Shown in pieces: positions 1 through 8,889 of a stretch of DNA of 64,000 bases; positions within the stretch are counted from its first letter, which is position 1; each line of letters begins with the position of its first letter. The position numbers and the translations under genes were made by a program. The notes below the pieces were generated by a model. The model ran no database searches. It was not told where the DNA came from and saw only the letters and a list, made by a program, of their open reading frames with translations. The DNA comes from Candidatus Palibaumannia cicadellinicola. Its GTDB lineage: Bacteria; Pseudomonadota; Gammaproteobacteria; Enterobacterales; Enterobacteriaceae. The DNA is taken from the NCBI RefSeq assembly GCF_000754265.1, contig NZ_CP008985.1, positions 248,001 to 312,000 of the forward strand. The letters run 5' to 3'.

Positions 1-161
1 CTACTAATGAAGTCTTGTACTACCGGTAACGCTACGTCTGCTTCCAGTAGTGCCATACGAACGTCACGTAAAGTATCTTTAATATTAACTTCAGTCAGGC
101 GTCCCTGGTCGCTGATATTACGTAAGGAACGTAATAATCGATGTGATAAATTTTCAAACAT
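1..161 (-). CDS. ffh: Signal recognition particle protein Ffh (N-terminal fragment, cut by window edge)
   Basis: On the minus strand an ATG at 161 opens a frame that runs off the window after 53 codons. The peptide begins MFENLSHRLLRSLRNISDQG and continues with TLRDVRMALLEADVALPVV, which is the N-domain start of Ffh and differs from the E. coli protein at only scattered positions. Ffh is the SRP54-type GTPase that binds signal sequences on the ribosome together with 4.5S RNA and delivers them to FtsY at the inner membrane. Only the N domain is visible; the G and M domains lie outside the window. Identification is firm, but completeness cannot be judged. Confidence 0.93.
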   Translation of the reverse strand, partial: MFENLSHRLLRSLRNISDQGRLTEVNIKDTLRDVRMALLEADVALPVVQDFIS

Positions 162-449
162 GCTGACTAATTTACTTTACCTGAAAAGATTGCTTGTTCA
201 TCTTATTACTAATTTTAGTTTAACACTAATTAGGTATATATAATACTACTCAACCCAAAAATGAATAAAGTGATAGTATCGCAGATATCAAAAGTAATAG
301 TAATCATCTTATTTAGTGATTTTTAGGTCGATAAAAGCATAAATAAAAACTAGTCAGGACGTTTTCGTTAGCAATACACACTACAGGGGTATATCATATG
401 GGTATGATATACTGAAAAGTAATGGTATTTGACTTTGATTGAGGAACAA
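162..449. other. Intergenic region between ffh and gshA
   Basis: This 288-bp AT-rich spacer lies upstream of ffh and downstream of gshA, both on the minus strand. No homologous coding sequence was recognised in either strand. It should contain the ffh promoter, but no convincing -35/-10 pair was found. The only structure seen is the inverted repeat at 389-412. Confidence 0.6.
389..412. repeat. 10-bp perfect inverted repeat downstream of gshA
   Basis: Arms gtatatcata (389-398) and tatgatatac (403-412) are perfect reverse complements around a four-base loop, tggg. It lies about 40 bases past the gshA stop codon on the minus strand. The position suggests an RNA 3' end or a protein-binding palindrome, but no U-rich tract follows on either strand, so it is not called a terminator. 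Confidence 0.5.
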
Positions 450-2021
450 TTAGTAGCTGTGGTTGTTCCTGTTAGTCAAAAAATCATCAAAACTAAGCAT
501 ATCTGTTGCTTCTAGTTCTAACTGATACTGCCACGAGCGTACCTGCTCTTCGTCGAAAGATAATTGATTTAATACTTCTAATGGTTCTTTACTCAGGATC
601 TGAAAATATTGGTTTGCTAGATTCAACCCTAGACCAAGAATACCATGTTCTTTCATTTCTTTCAAGATGCGAGCAGATAGAGTCAACTCAGGTTGATCAA
701 CACTGGCCATCAATTTATCACATACTCGCTGATACTCGATATCCCCATTGTTACTATCGATAGTCTCAGCCACGCGCCGGAGAGCAATAAATAACCATTT
801 GCTTAATGTTACTAAAGGTTGTTTGCTACGGCCGCAGTCAACAACTAGTGTTAGCCCAGGCTTACGTCCTTCTAGAATAACTTTATTCCAATTGATGCGG
901 GTACAAAGTAACTCTTTAGCGCTCATTTTAGGCGCTTCAACTAGAGTGCACCAAATTAAAAATAGATCTAAAAAGCGCACCTGCTCCTCATCAATGCCTA
1001 TTGGTGAGAAGGGATTAATATCTAGCGACCGCACTTCGATATACTCAATTCCCCCACGTAGTAGGGCATCAGAAGGCGATTCTTCGTTCTGGGCGACTCG
1101 CTTAGGCCGTATTGGTGCATATAGTTCATTTTCAAGTTGTAATATATTAGTATTCAGTTGTAGATAACGGCCATTTTTTTGTAACCCTATCCGTTGGTAA
1201 TCAGTATATGGGGTACATGTTGCCTGCTTTAACCCAAATACATACTTCTTTAGGTTATTCAAGGTGATATCTAGCTGATTTTGTGATTGATTAGTATAAC
1301 CGAAATCACTCATGCGCAGCGAAGTAGCATAAGGCAAATAAATAAAACCAGATGGTGCTTTTTTAAATTGCAAGTTAGTTTGTCGGCTGTTAATAAACGA
1401 TTCACACATACCTGGGGATGCACCAAAGACATAAGGAATAATCCATCCGAAACGATAATAATTGCGAATTAGTCCGAGATAGCCGGCAGAGATAACCTCC
1501 TTGCCTCGCTCAATATCGCTAACGCCAGCATGTGCCTGCCAAAATGCTAGAGGGAAAGAGAAATTATAATGTACCCCAGATATAATCTGCATCAGAGCAC
1601 TATAACGATTTTTAAGTCCTTTACGGTATAGAGTCTTCATAAGTCCAATATTAGAACTACCGTATTGTGCGAGCTGAATTGGTTGTGTGCTATCGATGAA
1701 GCAAGGCATACTCATTGGCCACATCCATTCATCGCAAAGATTACGGGCTACGTGGCGATGAATATCACGTAACAGCGTTAGCATGTGATGAATATCTTGA
1801 GTGACCGGCGTTATAAATTCTAGTAACGCTTCAGCAAAATCAGTGGTAATCCACTGATGGGTTAGTGCTGCGCCGAGCGTTTCAGGGTGAGAGGTCTGTG
1901 CTAGATTTCCTTTAGTATTAATACGTAGCGTTTCACGTTCTAAGCCACGACAAATGCCCTGTAAGGCCTGAGGATTAGCTTCCAACCAGAAAAGTGCCTC
2001 TGATGATACGTCCGGTATCAA
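450..2021 (-). CDS. gshA: Glutamate-cysteine ligase
   Basis: GshA catalyses the ATP-dependent first step of glutathione synthesis, joining the gamma-carboxyl of glutamate to cysteine in the cytosol. The 523-residue protein is about the length of the E. coli enzyme (518) and matches it from the start ([20 protein letters not shown]) to the end. Conserved blocks include [57 protein letters not shown] and [19 protein letters not shown], which cover the ATP- and substrate-binding core. The E. coli neighbours luxS and yqaAB are missing; the next genes upstream are the tRNA pair and csrA, as in E. coli. It consumes cysteine made by the cys block in this same window. No frameshift or missing motif was seen. 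Confidence 0.97.
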   Translation of the reverse strand: MIPDVSSEALFWLEANPQALQGICRGLERETLRINTKGNLAQTSHPETLGAALTHQWITTDFAEALLEFITPVTQDIHHMLTLLRDIHRHVARNLCDEWMWPMSMPCFIDSTQPIQLAQYGSSNIGLMKTLYRKGLKNRYSALMQIISGVHYNFSFPLAFWQAHAGVSDIERGKEVISAGYLGLIRNYYRFGWIIPYVFGASPGMCESFINSRQTNLQFKKAPSGFIYLPYATSLRMSDFGYTNQSQNQLDITLNNLKKYVFGLKQATCTPYTDYQRIGLQKNGRYLQLNTNILQLENELYAPIRPKRVAQNEESPSDALLRGGIEYIEVRSLDINPFSPIGIDEEQVRFLDLFLIWCTLVEAPKMSAKELLCTRINWNKVILEGRKPGLTLVVDCGRSKQPLVTLSKWLFIALRRVAETIDSNNGDIEYQRVCDKLMASVDQPELTLSARILKEMKEHGILGLGLNLANQYFQILSKEPLEVLNQLSFDEEQVRSWQYQLELEATDMLSFDDFLTNRNNHSY

Positions 2022-2230
2022 ATTGACCTCCTGTAGGTTATAAGATTTTTAATTAACATAAGGAATCAAGCTCATTAGATCACCTAAAGTTGCTAATTCT
2101 GTTAATGTTAGATATGTGTTTCTGCTTCGTCATAAGTGATAAGTAGTAGAAGTCGAGCAAGATACATACATCTACATTAAGGTCATAAACTAAGAATACC
2201 GCTAAGGTGAAAGAAGCTATAACAAACGAA

Positions 2231-2307
2231 TGGTGCATCCGGAAGGATTCGAACCTCCGACCTCTCGGTTCGTAGCCGAGTACTCTATCCAGCTGAGCTA
2301 CGGATGC
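2231..2307 (-). tRNA. tRNA-Arg (anticodon ACG)
   Basis: Read on the minus strand, 2307 to 2231 folds as a standard 77-nt tRNA: acceptor GCATCCG pairs with CGGATGC, the anticodon stem CGG/CCG-type arm encloses loop CTACGAA with anticodon ACG, the T-loop is TTCGAATC, and a 3' CCA is encoded. ACG is normally deaminated to ICG by TadA and reads CGU, CGC and CGA. Its place between gshA and csrA beside tRNA-Ser(GCT) matches the E. coli argVYZQ-serV cluster, reduced here to one arginine copy. Confidence 0.97.
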
Positions 2308-2315
2308 ATAATTAG

Positions 2316-2408
2316 TGGCGGTGAGGGAGGGATTCGAACCCTCGATACAGCTTATTACTATATACTCCCTTAGCAGGGGAGCGCCTTCAGCCTCTCGGCC
2401 ACCTCACC
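2316..2408 (-). tRNA. serV: tRNA-Ser (anticodon GCT)
   Basis: Read on the minus strand, 2408 to 2316 folds as a 93-nt class II tRNA with a long variable arm (stem AGTATATAGTAATAAGCT region). The acceptor GGTGAGG pairs with CCTCACC, the anticodon loop is CTGCTAA (GCT, reading AGU/AGC), and CCA is encoded. It ends eight bases before tRNA-Arg, so the two are probably one transcript. Upstream, CATTAT near 2430 followed by GC-rich bases could be a -10 and stringent-type discriminator, but no good -35 was found. Confidence 0.97.
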
Positions 2409-2571
2409 TACGCACGCTATAATGGGCACTACGTGGCGCACATATTACTTTCTAAGCATGATAAGTCAAACCATTTTTTCTCTCCTGCTTAATCTCTTGC
2501 CGGAGAATCATGATCAATCCAAAGTAGTGGTTACGCCTCGCCTGCCTAGAGCAAGGCGCAGGAATCAAGTA

Positions 2572-2757
2572 TCAGTAAATAGTCTGTTGCGATTTCTCAA
2601 CTTGAATACGCTGGTATATTTCTTCACGGTGTACAGAAACTTCTTTAGGAGCATTCACACCGATACGGACCTGGTTGCCCTTTACGCCTAAAACAGTAAC
2701 AGTTACCTCATCACCAATCATGAGGGTTTCACCAACTCTACGAGTCAGAATAAGCAT
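2572..2757 (-). CDS. csrA: Carbon storage regulator CsrA
   Basis: CsrA is a small dimeric RNA-binding protein that blocks or stabilises mRNAs by binding GGA motifs in hairpin loops near ribosome-binding sites. The 61-residue product starting [18 protein letters not shown] is nearly identical to E. coli CsrA through the RNA-binding beta strands ([18 protein letters not shown], including the key Arg44), with changes only near the C-terminus. The frame is open nine codons further upstream, but the ATG at 2757 is preceded by AAGGAG and matches the family start, so it is chosen. It sits between alaS and the serV-arg tRNAs, as in E. coli. Retention of this global regulator in a shrunken genome is notable; no CsrB-like antagonist RNA was seen here. 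Confidence 0.97.
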   Translation of the reverse strand: MLILTRRVGETLMIGDEVTVTVLGVKGNQVRIGVNAPKEVSVHREEIYQRIQVEKSQQTIY

Positions 2758-2945
2758 TCTTTCTTTGCTCCTTGAAATATTCAAATAGTCTGGTCTCTCA
2801 GTTTTTCGCCATTATCTATAATATATCTTGAAAAAGTAAGCTGTGTAGTACACTAAACACAAAACACGTTTATCTATATCGTATCAGTTTAGTCGATATC
2901 ATTTGCTTCGCGTCTACCTTTATTTATATGTTTATCACCACTATT

Positions 2946-5582
2946 TCAAAGTGTTTCTACCAACATTTGTTCTATACGGTATAGAGCTGCGGAAAGTCCT
3001 GCGGGATCGCTGTCGCTAGCATGTGCAATTTCTAGGCTGCCTCCCCCTTTACCGCCGATTTGCTGGGTTAATGTATTAATAATATCCCTAGCATTGATGC
3101 GATGGGTTAAATCACTAGTAACTCCGACTATTAGGCTTACTTGGTCCTTGCCCTCAGACACATTAGCTAAGATTATGACCGCTGAGCCCAGCTTATTCTT
3201 CATGTCCTCCACAATGGTACGTAGTATTTTTTTTTCTAAATGTTTCACGTCGCTGACAACTACTCGGGCACCATTGATATCACGGATTTTTCGGTTTAAT
3301 ACTGTTATCTCCTGTACCGCTAGCTTGCTATTTAGCTGCTGGAGCTTTTTTTCTAACTGTTTGGCTAGATCCTGTAAATCACGTACTTTATGCACTAATT
3401 TATTGCTATCTGTTTTCAAAATTTGCGATATTTGTTGCACTAAATAGCTTTGCTCATGTAAACGCGTGAGCGCTGCTTCACCCGTGACTGCTTCTAGACG
3501 GCGTATTCCTGCAGCAATACCTGATTCGGATGATATTGAAAACAAGCCAATATCACCGGTACGACTCGCATGGGTACCGCAACATAACTCAGTAGAGAAA
3601 TCACCTATACTTAATACTCGTACTTGGGACTCATATTTATCTCTGAATACAGAGATTACACCTTTATTACGTGCGGCATCCAGCGCCATAATTTCTGTCT
3701 TGATTATCAAATTACGACGTATCTGTTGGTTTACTATCTCTTCGATTATGCGTATTTGCTCCAGTGGTATAGCTTGATGATGGGAGAAGTCAAAGCGTAG
3801 ATACTTGTCATTTACAAGAGATCCTCTTTGCACCACATATTCGCCTAGTACTTGACGTAATGTTGAGTATAGCAAATGGGTCGCAGAGTGATTCAATTGA
3901 ATACGGTTGCGGCGCGTTTGATCGACATGCGCTGTAACCTGGTCCCCAATCTTCAATTCTCCATAGCGGAGCGTACCTAAATGACCTAAAGACTGACCAT
4001 ATTGCTGAGTATCAACCACTTGAAAAATACCATTGGCTACCTTGAGTTCACCACTATCGCCTACCTGGCCGCCAGATTGTCCATAAAAAGGTGTTTGGTC
4101 TAGTATCACTATCGCATTTATACTATTATTGATCACGTTTATAGGCTTACCATCGGAGAATAATGCAGTAACTCGACCTGAGTACGTCATGTGCTGATAA
4201 CCTAAGAAACAGGTACCCTGGTCGATACGCAGCATACTATTATAATCAGTGCCAAAACTGCTGGCTGCTCGTGCACGTTTACGTTGTGCCTCCATGGCGC
4301 GTTTAAAACCTTCTTCATCAACTTTAATCTGACGTTCACGACAAACATCAACGGTTAGATATAACGGGAAACCATAGGTATCGTAAAGACGAAATGCTGT
4401 TTCACCGTCCAGTGTATCGCAGGTAAGTTTAGCTAGCGCATTTTCTAACAAGGACAATCCGCGCTCTAAAGTTTGGTAAAATTGTTCCTCTTCAGTTCGC
4501 AGCACTCGTTCGACCATATTTTGCTGTAGTTTTAACTGATCTGCAGCGCTACCCATTACTTCAATCAAGGGCGCGACGAGCCGATAAAAAAACGTATCGC
4601 GAGCGCCTAAGATGTAACCATGACGAATGGCACGGCGGATAATATGGCGTAAAACATAGCCGCGCCCATCTTTAGATGGTATTACTCCATCACTGACCAA
4701 AAAGGCGCACGAACGGATATGATCAGCAATCACACGTAGGGATTTGCTGCATAGATGGGGAGCACCTGTAATTTCTGCGGCTACAGTAATTAGTTGACGA
4801 AAGAGATCAATATCGTAGTTAGAGTGAACGTGCTGTAGCACTGCTGCGATACGCTCTAGACCCATACCGGTATCCACCGAAGGTTTAGGTAGTCGTAGCA
4901 TCGTGCCATCCGCCTGGCGATCAAATTGCACGAATACTAGGTTCCAAATCTCGATATAGCGATCGCCGTATTCTTCCTTACTACCAGGTGGTCCACCACA
5001 AAGGTGGTCGCCATGATCGTAGAAAATTTCGGAACAGGGGCCACAGGGGCCAATATCGCCCATTTGCCAGAAATTATCTGAAGCGTAAGTGCTTCCTTTG
5101 TTGTCGCTGATGCGGACAATGCGCTCACGTGGTATACCTATTTCATGGTACCATATGTTATAGGATTCGTAATCGGTAGCATATACTGTCACCCATAGTT
5201 TATTTTTAGGTAAATTAAACCATTGCACTCCTGTTAATAATTCCCATGCAAATCGGATAGCGTCGTATTTGAAATATTCACCGAAGCTGAAGTTACCCAG
5301 CATTTCGAAAAAGGTATGGTGACGTGTGGTATAACCAATGTGCTCAAGATCATTGTGCTTACCACCTGCTCGTACGCAGCGCTGCGCGGTAGTCGCACTC
5401 TGGTATGAACGTTTATCTAGCCCTAAGAAAAGATTTTTAAACTGGTTCATACCAGCATTGGTAAACAACAAAGTCTGATCGTTATCAGATACTAGCGAGC
5501 TACTTGCTACTATCTGATGTCCTTTGCTGTTAAAAAAATCTAGAAATTTCTGTCTGATTTCAGCGGTACTATTATTACTCAT
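2946..5582 (-). CDS. alaS: Alanyl-tRNA synthetase
   Basis: AlaRS charges tRNA-Ala, recognising the G3:U70 acceptor pair, and edits mischarged Ser and Gly. The 878-residue protein is full length (E. coli 876): class II catalytic core at the N-terminus ([35 protein letters not shown]), tRNA-recognition region, editing domain with the zinc-ligand LNHSATHLL and [11 protein letters not shown] motifs, a coiled-coil stretch near residue 740, and a C-Ala domain with [11 protein letters not shown]. The residue after the editing-site zinc cysteine is Cys668 instead of the usual glycine (family motif CGGTHA), an odd change at a catalytic site. The start at 5582 matches E. coli ([13 protein letters not shown]). 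recX, normally between recA and alaS, is absent. Confidence 0.97.
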   Translation of the reverse strand: MSNNSTAEIRQKFLDFFNSKGHQIVASSSLVSDNDQTLLFTNAGMNQFKNLFLGLDKRSYQSATTAQRCVRAGGKHNDLEHIGYTTRHHTFFEMLGNFSFGEYFKYDAIRFAWELLTGVQWFNLPKNKLWVTVYATDYESYNIWYHEIGIPRERIVRISDNKGSTYASDNFWQMGDIGPCGPCSEIFYDHGDHLCGGPPGSKEEYGDRYIEIWNLVFVQFDRQADGTMLRLPKPSVDTGMGLERIAAVLQHVHSNYDIDLFRQLITVAAEITGAPHLCSKSLRVIADHIRSCAFLVSDGVIPSKDGRGYVLRHIIRRAIRHGYILGARDTFFYRLVAPLIEVMGSAADQLKLQQNMVERVLRTEEEQFYQTLERGLSLLENALAKLTCDTLDGETAFRLYDTYGFPLYLTVDVCRERQIKVDEEGFKRAMEAQRKRARAASSFGTDYNSMLRIDQGTCFLGYQHMTYSGRVTALFSDGKPINVINNSINAIVILDQTPFYGQSGGQVGDSGELKVANGIFQVVDTQQYGQSLGHLGTLRYGELKIGDQVTAHVDQTRRNRIQLNHSATHLLYSTLRQVLGEYVVQRGSLVNDKYLRFDFSHHQAIPLEQIRIIEEIVNQQIRRNLIIKTEIMALDAARNKGVISVFRDKYESQVRVLSIGDFSTELCCGTHASRTGDIGLFSISSESGIAAGIRRLEAVTGEAALTRLHEQSYLVQQISQILKTDSNKLVHKVRDLQDLAKQLEKKLQQLNSKLAVQEITVLNRKIRDINGARVVVSDVKHLEKKILRTIVEDMKNKLGSAVIILANVSEGKDQVSLIVGVTSDLTHRINARDIINTLTQQIGGKGGGSLEIAHASDSDPAGLSAALYRIEQMLVETL

Positions 5583-5884
5583 AGTTGTCTCATAATTATG
5601 CTAAAAGATTAAATCTTGAATAGAATAGCCCAGTAGTCAAATACTACATGAGTGTTTAAGATCGTTAAATTCCAAAATTGAGATATGTTTTCTTTAGTAC
5701 GAAGTAAAATATCGGACACATTTTATAAATGTGTATGATTCGATTTGATTGAAAGTTGAATAAACTGTGGGAAATAGCTCATAACTGCTACGCAGAGAGC
5801 AGTTGGTGGCCATTTGATGGTCATCTCATAGCCCACTTAGGCAAACTCTTAATATAATTACGTGGTGTTCGCACGCTCACAACC
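5583..5884. other. alaS-recA spacer (recX absent)
   Basis: This 302-bp gap stands where enterics carry recX. No reading frame resembling RecX was recognised on the minus strand. Two small palindromes are visible: an 8-bp perfect inverted repeat, acacattt/aaatgtgt, at 5716-5734, and a 7-bp repeat, aactgct/agcagtt, at 5783-5804 downstream of recA. Neither is followed by a clear U-tract. The alaS promoter should lie here, but no strong hexamer pair was found. Confidence 0.5.
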
Positions 5885-6928
5885 TTAGCTTTGATCAAAA
5901 GCTCCTTCATCTGTGACTAGATTGTTACCATCGGTACTGTGTAACAACATATCGCGCAGTTTCTTATCTAGTTCTGCGGCAAGTTGCGGATGATATTTTA
6001 AGAAGTTACAGACGTTGGTCTTTCCCTGTCCTATTTTATCGCCATTATAACTATACCAAGAGCCTGCTTTCTCGATTAGATTATTTTTTACGCCGAGATC
6101 TAGCAATTCACCATGAATATTAATACCTTCACCGTATGTTATCTGAAATTCAGCCTGTTTAAATGGTGCTGCAACTTTATTTTTTACTACTTTCACGCGG
6201 GTTTCGCTACCCACCACTACGTCGCCCTCTTTCACCGAACCTATACGGCGAATATCTAACCTAACTGAAGAATAAAATTTAAGCGCATTACCGCCTGTCG
6301 TAGTTTCTGGGTTACCAAACATCACACCGATCTTCATCCTAATTTGGTTAATAAATATTAGTAGCGTATTAGCATTCTTTAGGTTACCCGTTAGTTTACG
6401 CATCGCTTGGCTCATCATCCGCGCAGCCAATCCCACGTGTGAGTCACCGATTTCACCTTCAATCTCAGCCTTAGGCGCTAGCGCCGCTACTGAATCAACG
6501 ATAATTACGTCCACAGCTCCGGAGCGAGTTAAGACGTCACATATTTCCAGCGCCTGCTCGCCGGTATCCGGCTGTGAGCATAGTAAATTATCGATATCTA
6601 CCCCTAACTTTTTAGCATAAATGGGGTCGAGGGCATGTTCAGCGTCGATAAAAGCACAGATTTTACCTTCTTTCTGTGCCGTAGCTATTACCTGCAGCGT
6701 TAGGGTCGTTTTACCTGAAGATTCTGGTCCATATATTTCAACTATACGGCCCATGGGTAAACCACCAGCACCTAGTGCAATGTCAAGGGATAGAGAACCA
6801 GTGGAAATCGTTTCGACATCCATTGAGCGATCTTCACCCAGACGCATAATGGAACCTTTACCGAATTGCTTTTCAATTTGGCTTAATGCTGCTGCTAGAG
6901 CTTTTTGTTTATTCTCATCAATAGCCAT
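5885..6928 (-). CDS. recA: Recombinase RecA
   Basis: RecA forms ATP-dependent filaments on single-stranded DNA for strand exchange and, where LexA exists, stimulates its self-cleavage. The 347-residue product starts [20 protein letters not shown] as in E. coli and carries Walker [10 protein letters not shown], Walker [11 protein letters not shown], the L1 loop region [21 protein letters not shown] and L2 region [19 protein letters not shown]. The frame extends 13 codons upstream, but the ATG at 6928 has GGAG spaced five bases away and matches the family start. The acidic C-terminal tail is shorter and differs from E. coli (353 residues), ending [14 protein letters not shown]. The gene is intact; its promoter keeps only traces of an SOS operator. 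recX is missing downstream. Confidence 0.97.
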   Translation of the reverse strand: MAIDENKQKALAAALSQIEKQFGKGSIMRLGEDRSMDVETISTGSLSLDIALGAGGLPMGRIVEIYGPESSGKTTLTLQVIATAQKEGKICAFIDAEHALDPIYAKKLGVDIDNLLCSQPDTGEQALEICDVLTRSGAVDVIIVDSVAALAPKAEIEGEIGDSHVGLAARMMSQAMRKLTGNLKNANTLLIFINQIRMKIGVMFGNPETTTGGNALKFYSSVRLDIRRIGSVKEGDVVVGSETRVKVVKNKVAAPFKQAEFQITYGEGINIHGELLDLGVKNNLIEKAGSWYSYNGDKIGQGKTNVCNFLKYHPQLAAELDKKLRDMLLHSTDGNNLVTDEGAFDQS

Positions 6929-7389
6929 TTCAACTCCATTTTCAATGCGCTTAAAATTTGTACTCACAGGACTGAGTCTTCATTATCATTATACGGTATT
7001 TGTCTCAAGCAGAGTACTGAGGTGAAATATACATACCGCTTGGCGGTACACCACACAGATTCAGTACGTACGTAAGTAACTGCAACCTATTGCTCCATGG
7101 TCTAGGAAGATTAGTGAGTTGGCATGCTGAGCAGAGCAGATGCAGATAAACTTTATAAAGCAAGCGAGGTTTTAAGGCGCTGCCTACTATCAATTGACGC
7201 AAGAATCATTAGATGTAACTAGTATTTTTGAAATCTAGGCACTTTAGTTATAAAGGTATCTAGGTGGTATAACTAAAAGCGATCGCTAATAACATAAAAT
7301 GCTTTAGTAGCATCGAGTCAAATAGTTTAGCATTACCGCCAACGCAAGCATTATACGCTTATCGTTACCATTTATTGACAGGAATCATC
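6929..7389. other. Divergent intergenic region between recA and the ABC binding-protein gene
   Basis: The 461-bp spacer holds the recA promoter near 6990 and must contain the promoter of the plus-strand transporter genes. A minus-strand frame at 7005-7202 has no recognisable family. In E. coli pncC lies upstream of recA; one frame around 7150-7200 gives RQRLKTSLAL, faintly like the PncC C-terminus, which is too little to call a pseudogene. Otherwise nothing was identified. Confidence 0.4.
6988..7020 (-). promoter_or_regulatory. Probable recA promoter with a degenerate LexA-box position
   Basis: Read on the minus strand, TATAAT lies at 6993-6988, about 60 bases upstream of the recA start. In E. 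coli the same spot has a LexA box, CTGTATGAGCATACAG, directly before TATAAT. Here the corresponding bases read CTCTGCTTGAGACAAATACCG: TACT, TGAG and a trailing AC are recognisable, but the CTGT and ACAG half sites are not intact. No strong -35 hexamer is visible. The -10 assignment is reasonable; loss of SOS control is an inference. Confidence 0.5.
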
Positions 7390-8160
7390 ATGAAAAAAAG
7401 AACTATAGCATTACTATTCAGTTCTCTTGCTTTTCTCGTTGCAGAGACACAAGCAGTCGAGGAACTAGTTGCGATACAACCAGCTAACATAATTATCTTT
7501 GGCACCGAGGGTACTTACGCACCCTATACCTATCACGATAACAGCAATAAACTAGTAGGCTTCGATGTAGATCTGGGCTATGCTGTTGCAGCTAATCTCG
7601 GTATGAAAGCTAAATTTATAGAAGGACACTGGGACGGACTGATAGCAGGTCTGGACGGTAAACGTTATGATGCGGTCATTAATCAGGTGGATATTACACC
7701 AGAGCGTAAGGCGAAATACGATTTTTCCCAATCCTATATTGACTCTAAAGTGGTACTGGTGACACGTAATGATAATACGACCATAAAAAGTTTTGCGGAT
7801 TTAAAAAATCAAAAATCAGCGCAGAGTCTTACCAGCCATTATTCCCAATTAGCTCGAAAATATGGCGCCGACATTGTCCCTACTGATAGTTTTAATCAGT
7901 CTCTAGAATTAGTTCTGACAGGTAGGGCGACAGCAACGCTGAATGATAACCTTTCATTCTTAGATTTTAAAAAACATAAACCAGACGCTCGAGTGAAGGT
8001 TGTAGCCTCCGAAGCAGCAAGCTCGACATCTGGTATTATACTGCGTAAGGGTCAGCCCGAACTAGTTGCAGCTCTCAATAAAGCACTAGACGACATCAAG
8101 GCTAACGGCACTTATAAGATCATCTCCATCCGTTATTTCGGCCAGGATGTCTCGGAATGA
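7390..8160 (+). CDS. Polar amino-acid (cystine-type) ABC transporter periplasmic binding protein
   Basis: This is a family-3 extracellular solute-binding protein of 256 residues. A signal peptide (MKKRTIALLF..., likely cut after TQA near residue 22) directs it to the periplasm. The mature part has the hallmark blocks GTEGTYAPYTY, KLVGFDVDLGYAVA, WDGLIAGLDGKRYDAVINQV and ERKAKYDFSQSY, closest in general form to the cystine protein TcyJ (FliY), though it is clearly diverged. ATG at 7390 is chosen because AGGA precedes it and the signal peptide starts there; a TTG five codons upstream is also in frame. The permease gene follows after 24 bp. The matching ATPase is absent here but a close TcyN homologue lies at 57051. 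The exact substrate is inferred, not shown. Confidence 0.85.
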   Translation: MKKRTIALLFSSLAFLVAETQAVEELVAIQPANIIIFGTEGTYAPYTYHDNSNKLVGFDVDLGYAVAANLGMKAKFIEGHWDGLIAGLDGKRYDAVINQVDITPERKAKYDFSQSYIDSKVVLVTRNDNTTIKSFADLKNQKSAQSLTSHYSQLARKYGADIVPTDSFNQSLELVLTGRATATLNDNLSFLDFKKHKPDARVKVVASEAASSTSGIILRKGQPELVAALNKALDDIKANGTYKIISIRYFGQDVSE

Positions 8161-8184
8161 TTTTTTCCTGGAGGAATTTTACTC

Positions 8185-8844
8185 ATGCCACCATGGCTAC
8201 AATTAATACATGATTCTTTTTGGCGTTTATTTACAGCAGGACTTTTTTTTACCCTACCTTTAGCATTGCTATCTTTTTTCGGCGGCTTGCTATTAGGGTT
8301 TCTAGTAACGTTAATCCGTTTATATGGTTCGGGATCTCTAAAATTAATCGCGAATGTTTATGTCTGGGTTATCCGGGGAACTCCATTGCTAGTACAGCTA
8401 TTTTTAATCTTTTATGGCCTGCCAAGTGCTGGGATAACGTTAAATGCTTTCCCCGCTGCTCTGATAGGTTTTACCCTAAATGTAGGTGCTTATAGTTCAG
8501 AGATTATTCGTGGTGCAATTATCTCCGTGCCTAAAATGCAATGGGAAGCAGCTTGGGCTATTGGTATGAATAGTACCCAGGCGATGCGCAGAGTCATTTT
8601 ACCACAGTCGATATTTGTTGCATTGCCACCATTAGCTAATTCTTTTATATCGCTAATTAAAGACACTTCACTAGCCGCAGTTATTACTGTACCTGAGATG
8701 TTTCTTGCTGCTCAACGTATCGTTTCTGTTACTTATGAGCCTCTGATTTTGTATATTGAGGCTGCAGCAATTTACCTACTTTATAGCACTATGCTAGGTA
8801 AATTGCAAAACCAGTTAGAGAGCTATTTTCGCCGCTACGAATAG
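8185..8844 (+). CDS. Polar amino-acid (cystine-type) ABC transporter permease
   Basis: A 219-residue inner-membrane permease of the HisM/GlnP type. It has about five hydrophobic segments and the conserved EAA loop that docks the ATPase, EAAWAIGMNSTQAMRRVILPQ split across residues 114-134, plus VYVWVIRGTPLLVQLFLIFYGLP typical of TcyL (YecS) and relatives. GGAGGAATTTTACTC gives a strong ribosome-binding site before the ATG at 8185. It probably forms an operon with the binding protein upstream and perhaps with mutS, which starts 45 bp later. Such permeases act as homodimers. Cystine is the most likely substrate family, but other polar amino acids are possible. Confidence 0.87.
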   Translation: MPPWLQLIHDSFWRLFTAGLFFTLPLALLSFFGGLLLGFLVTLIRLYGSGSLKLIANVYVWVIRGTPLLVQLFLIFYGLPSAGITLNAFPAALIGFTLNVGAYSSEIIRGAIISVPKMQWEAAWAIGMNSTQAMRRVILPQSIFVALPPLANSFISLIKDTSLAAVITVPEMFLAAQRIVSVTYEPLILYIEAAAIYLLYSTMLGKLQNQLESYFRRYE

Positions 8845-8889
8845 AGGTTATTAGCAGAAAAAAATGGCAATTAAGCTTAGAAGAAGAAT

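Noticed and set aside
5716..5804. Small inverted repeats between alaS and recA as rho-independent terminators
   Set aside because: Stems are 7-8 bp and neither is followed by a run of T on the transcribed strand.
7005..7202. 65-codon minus-strand frame upstream of recA, possible pncC remnant
   Set aside because: Only about ten residues resemble the PncC C-terminus in one of several frames; too weak to call without an alignment.
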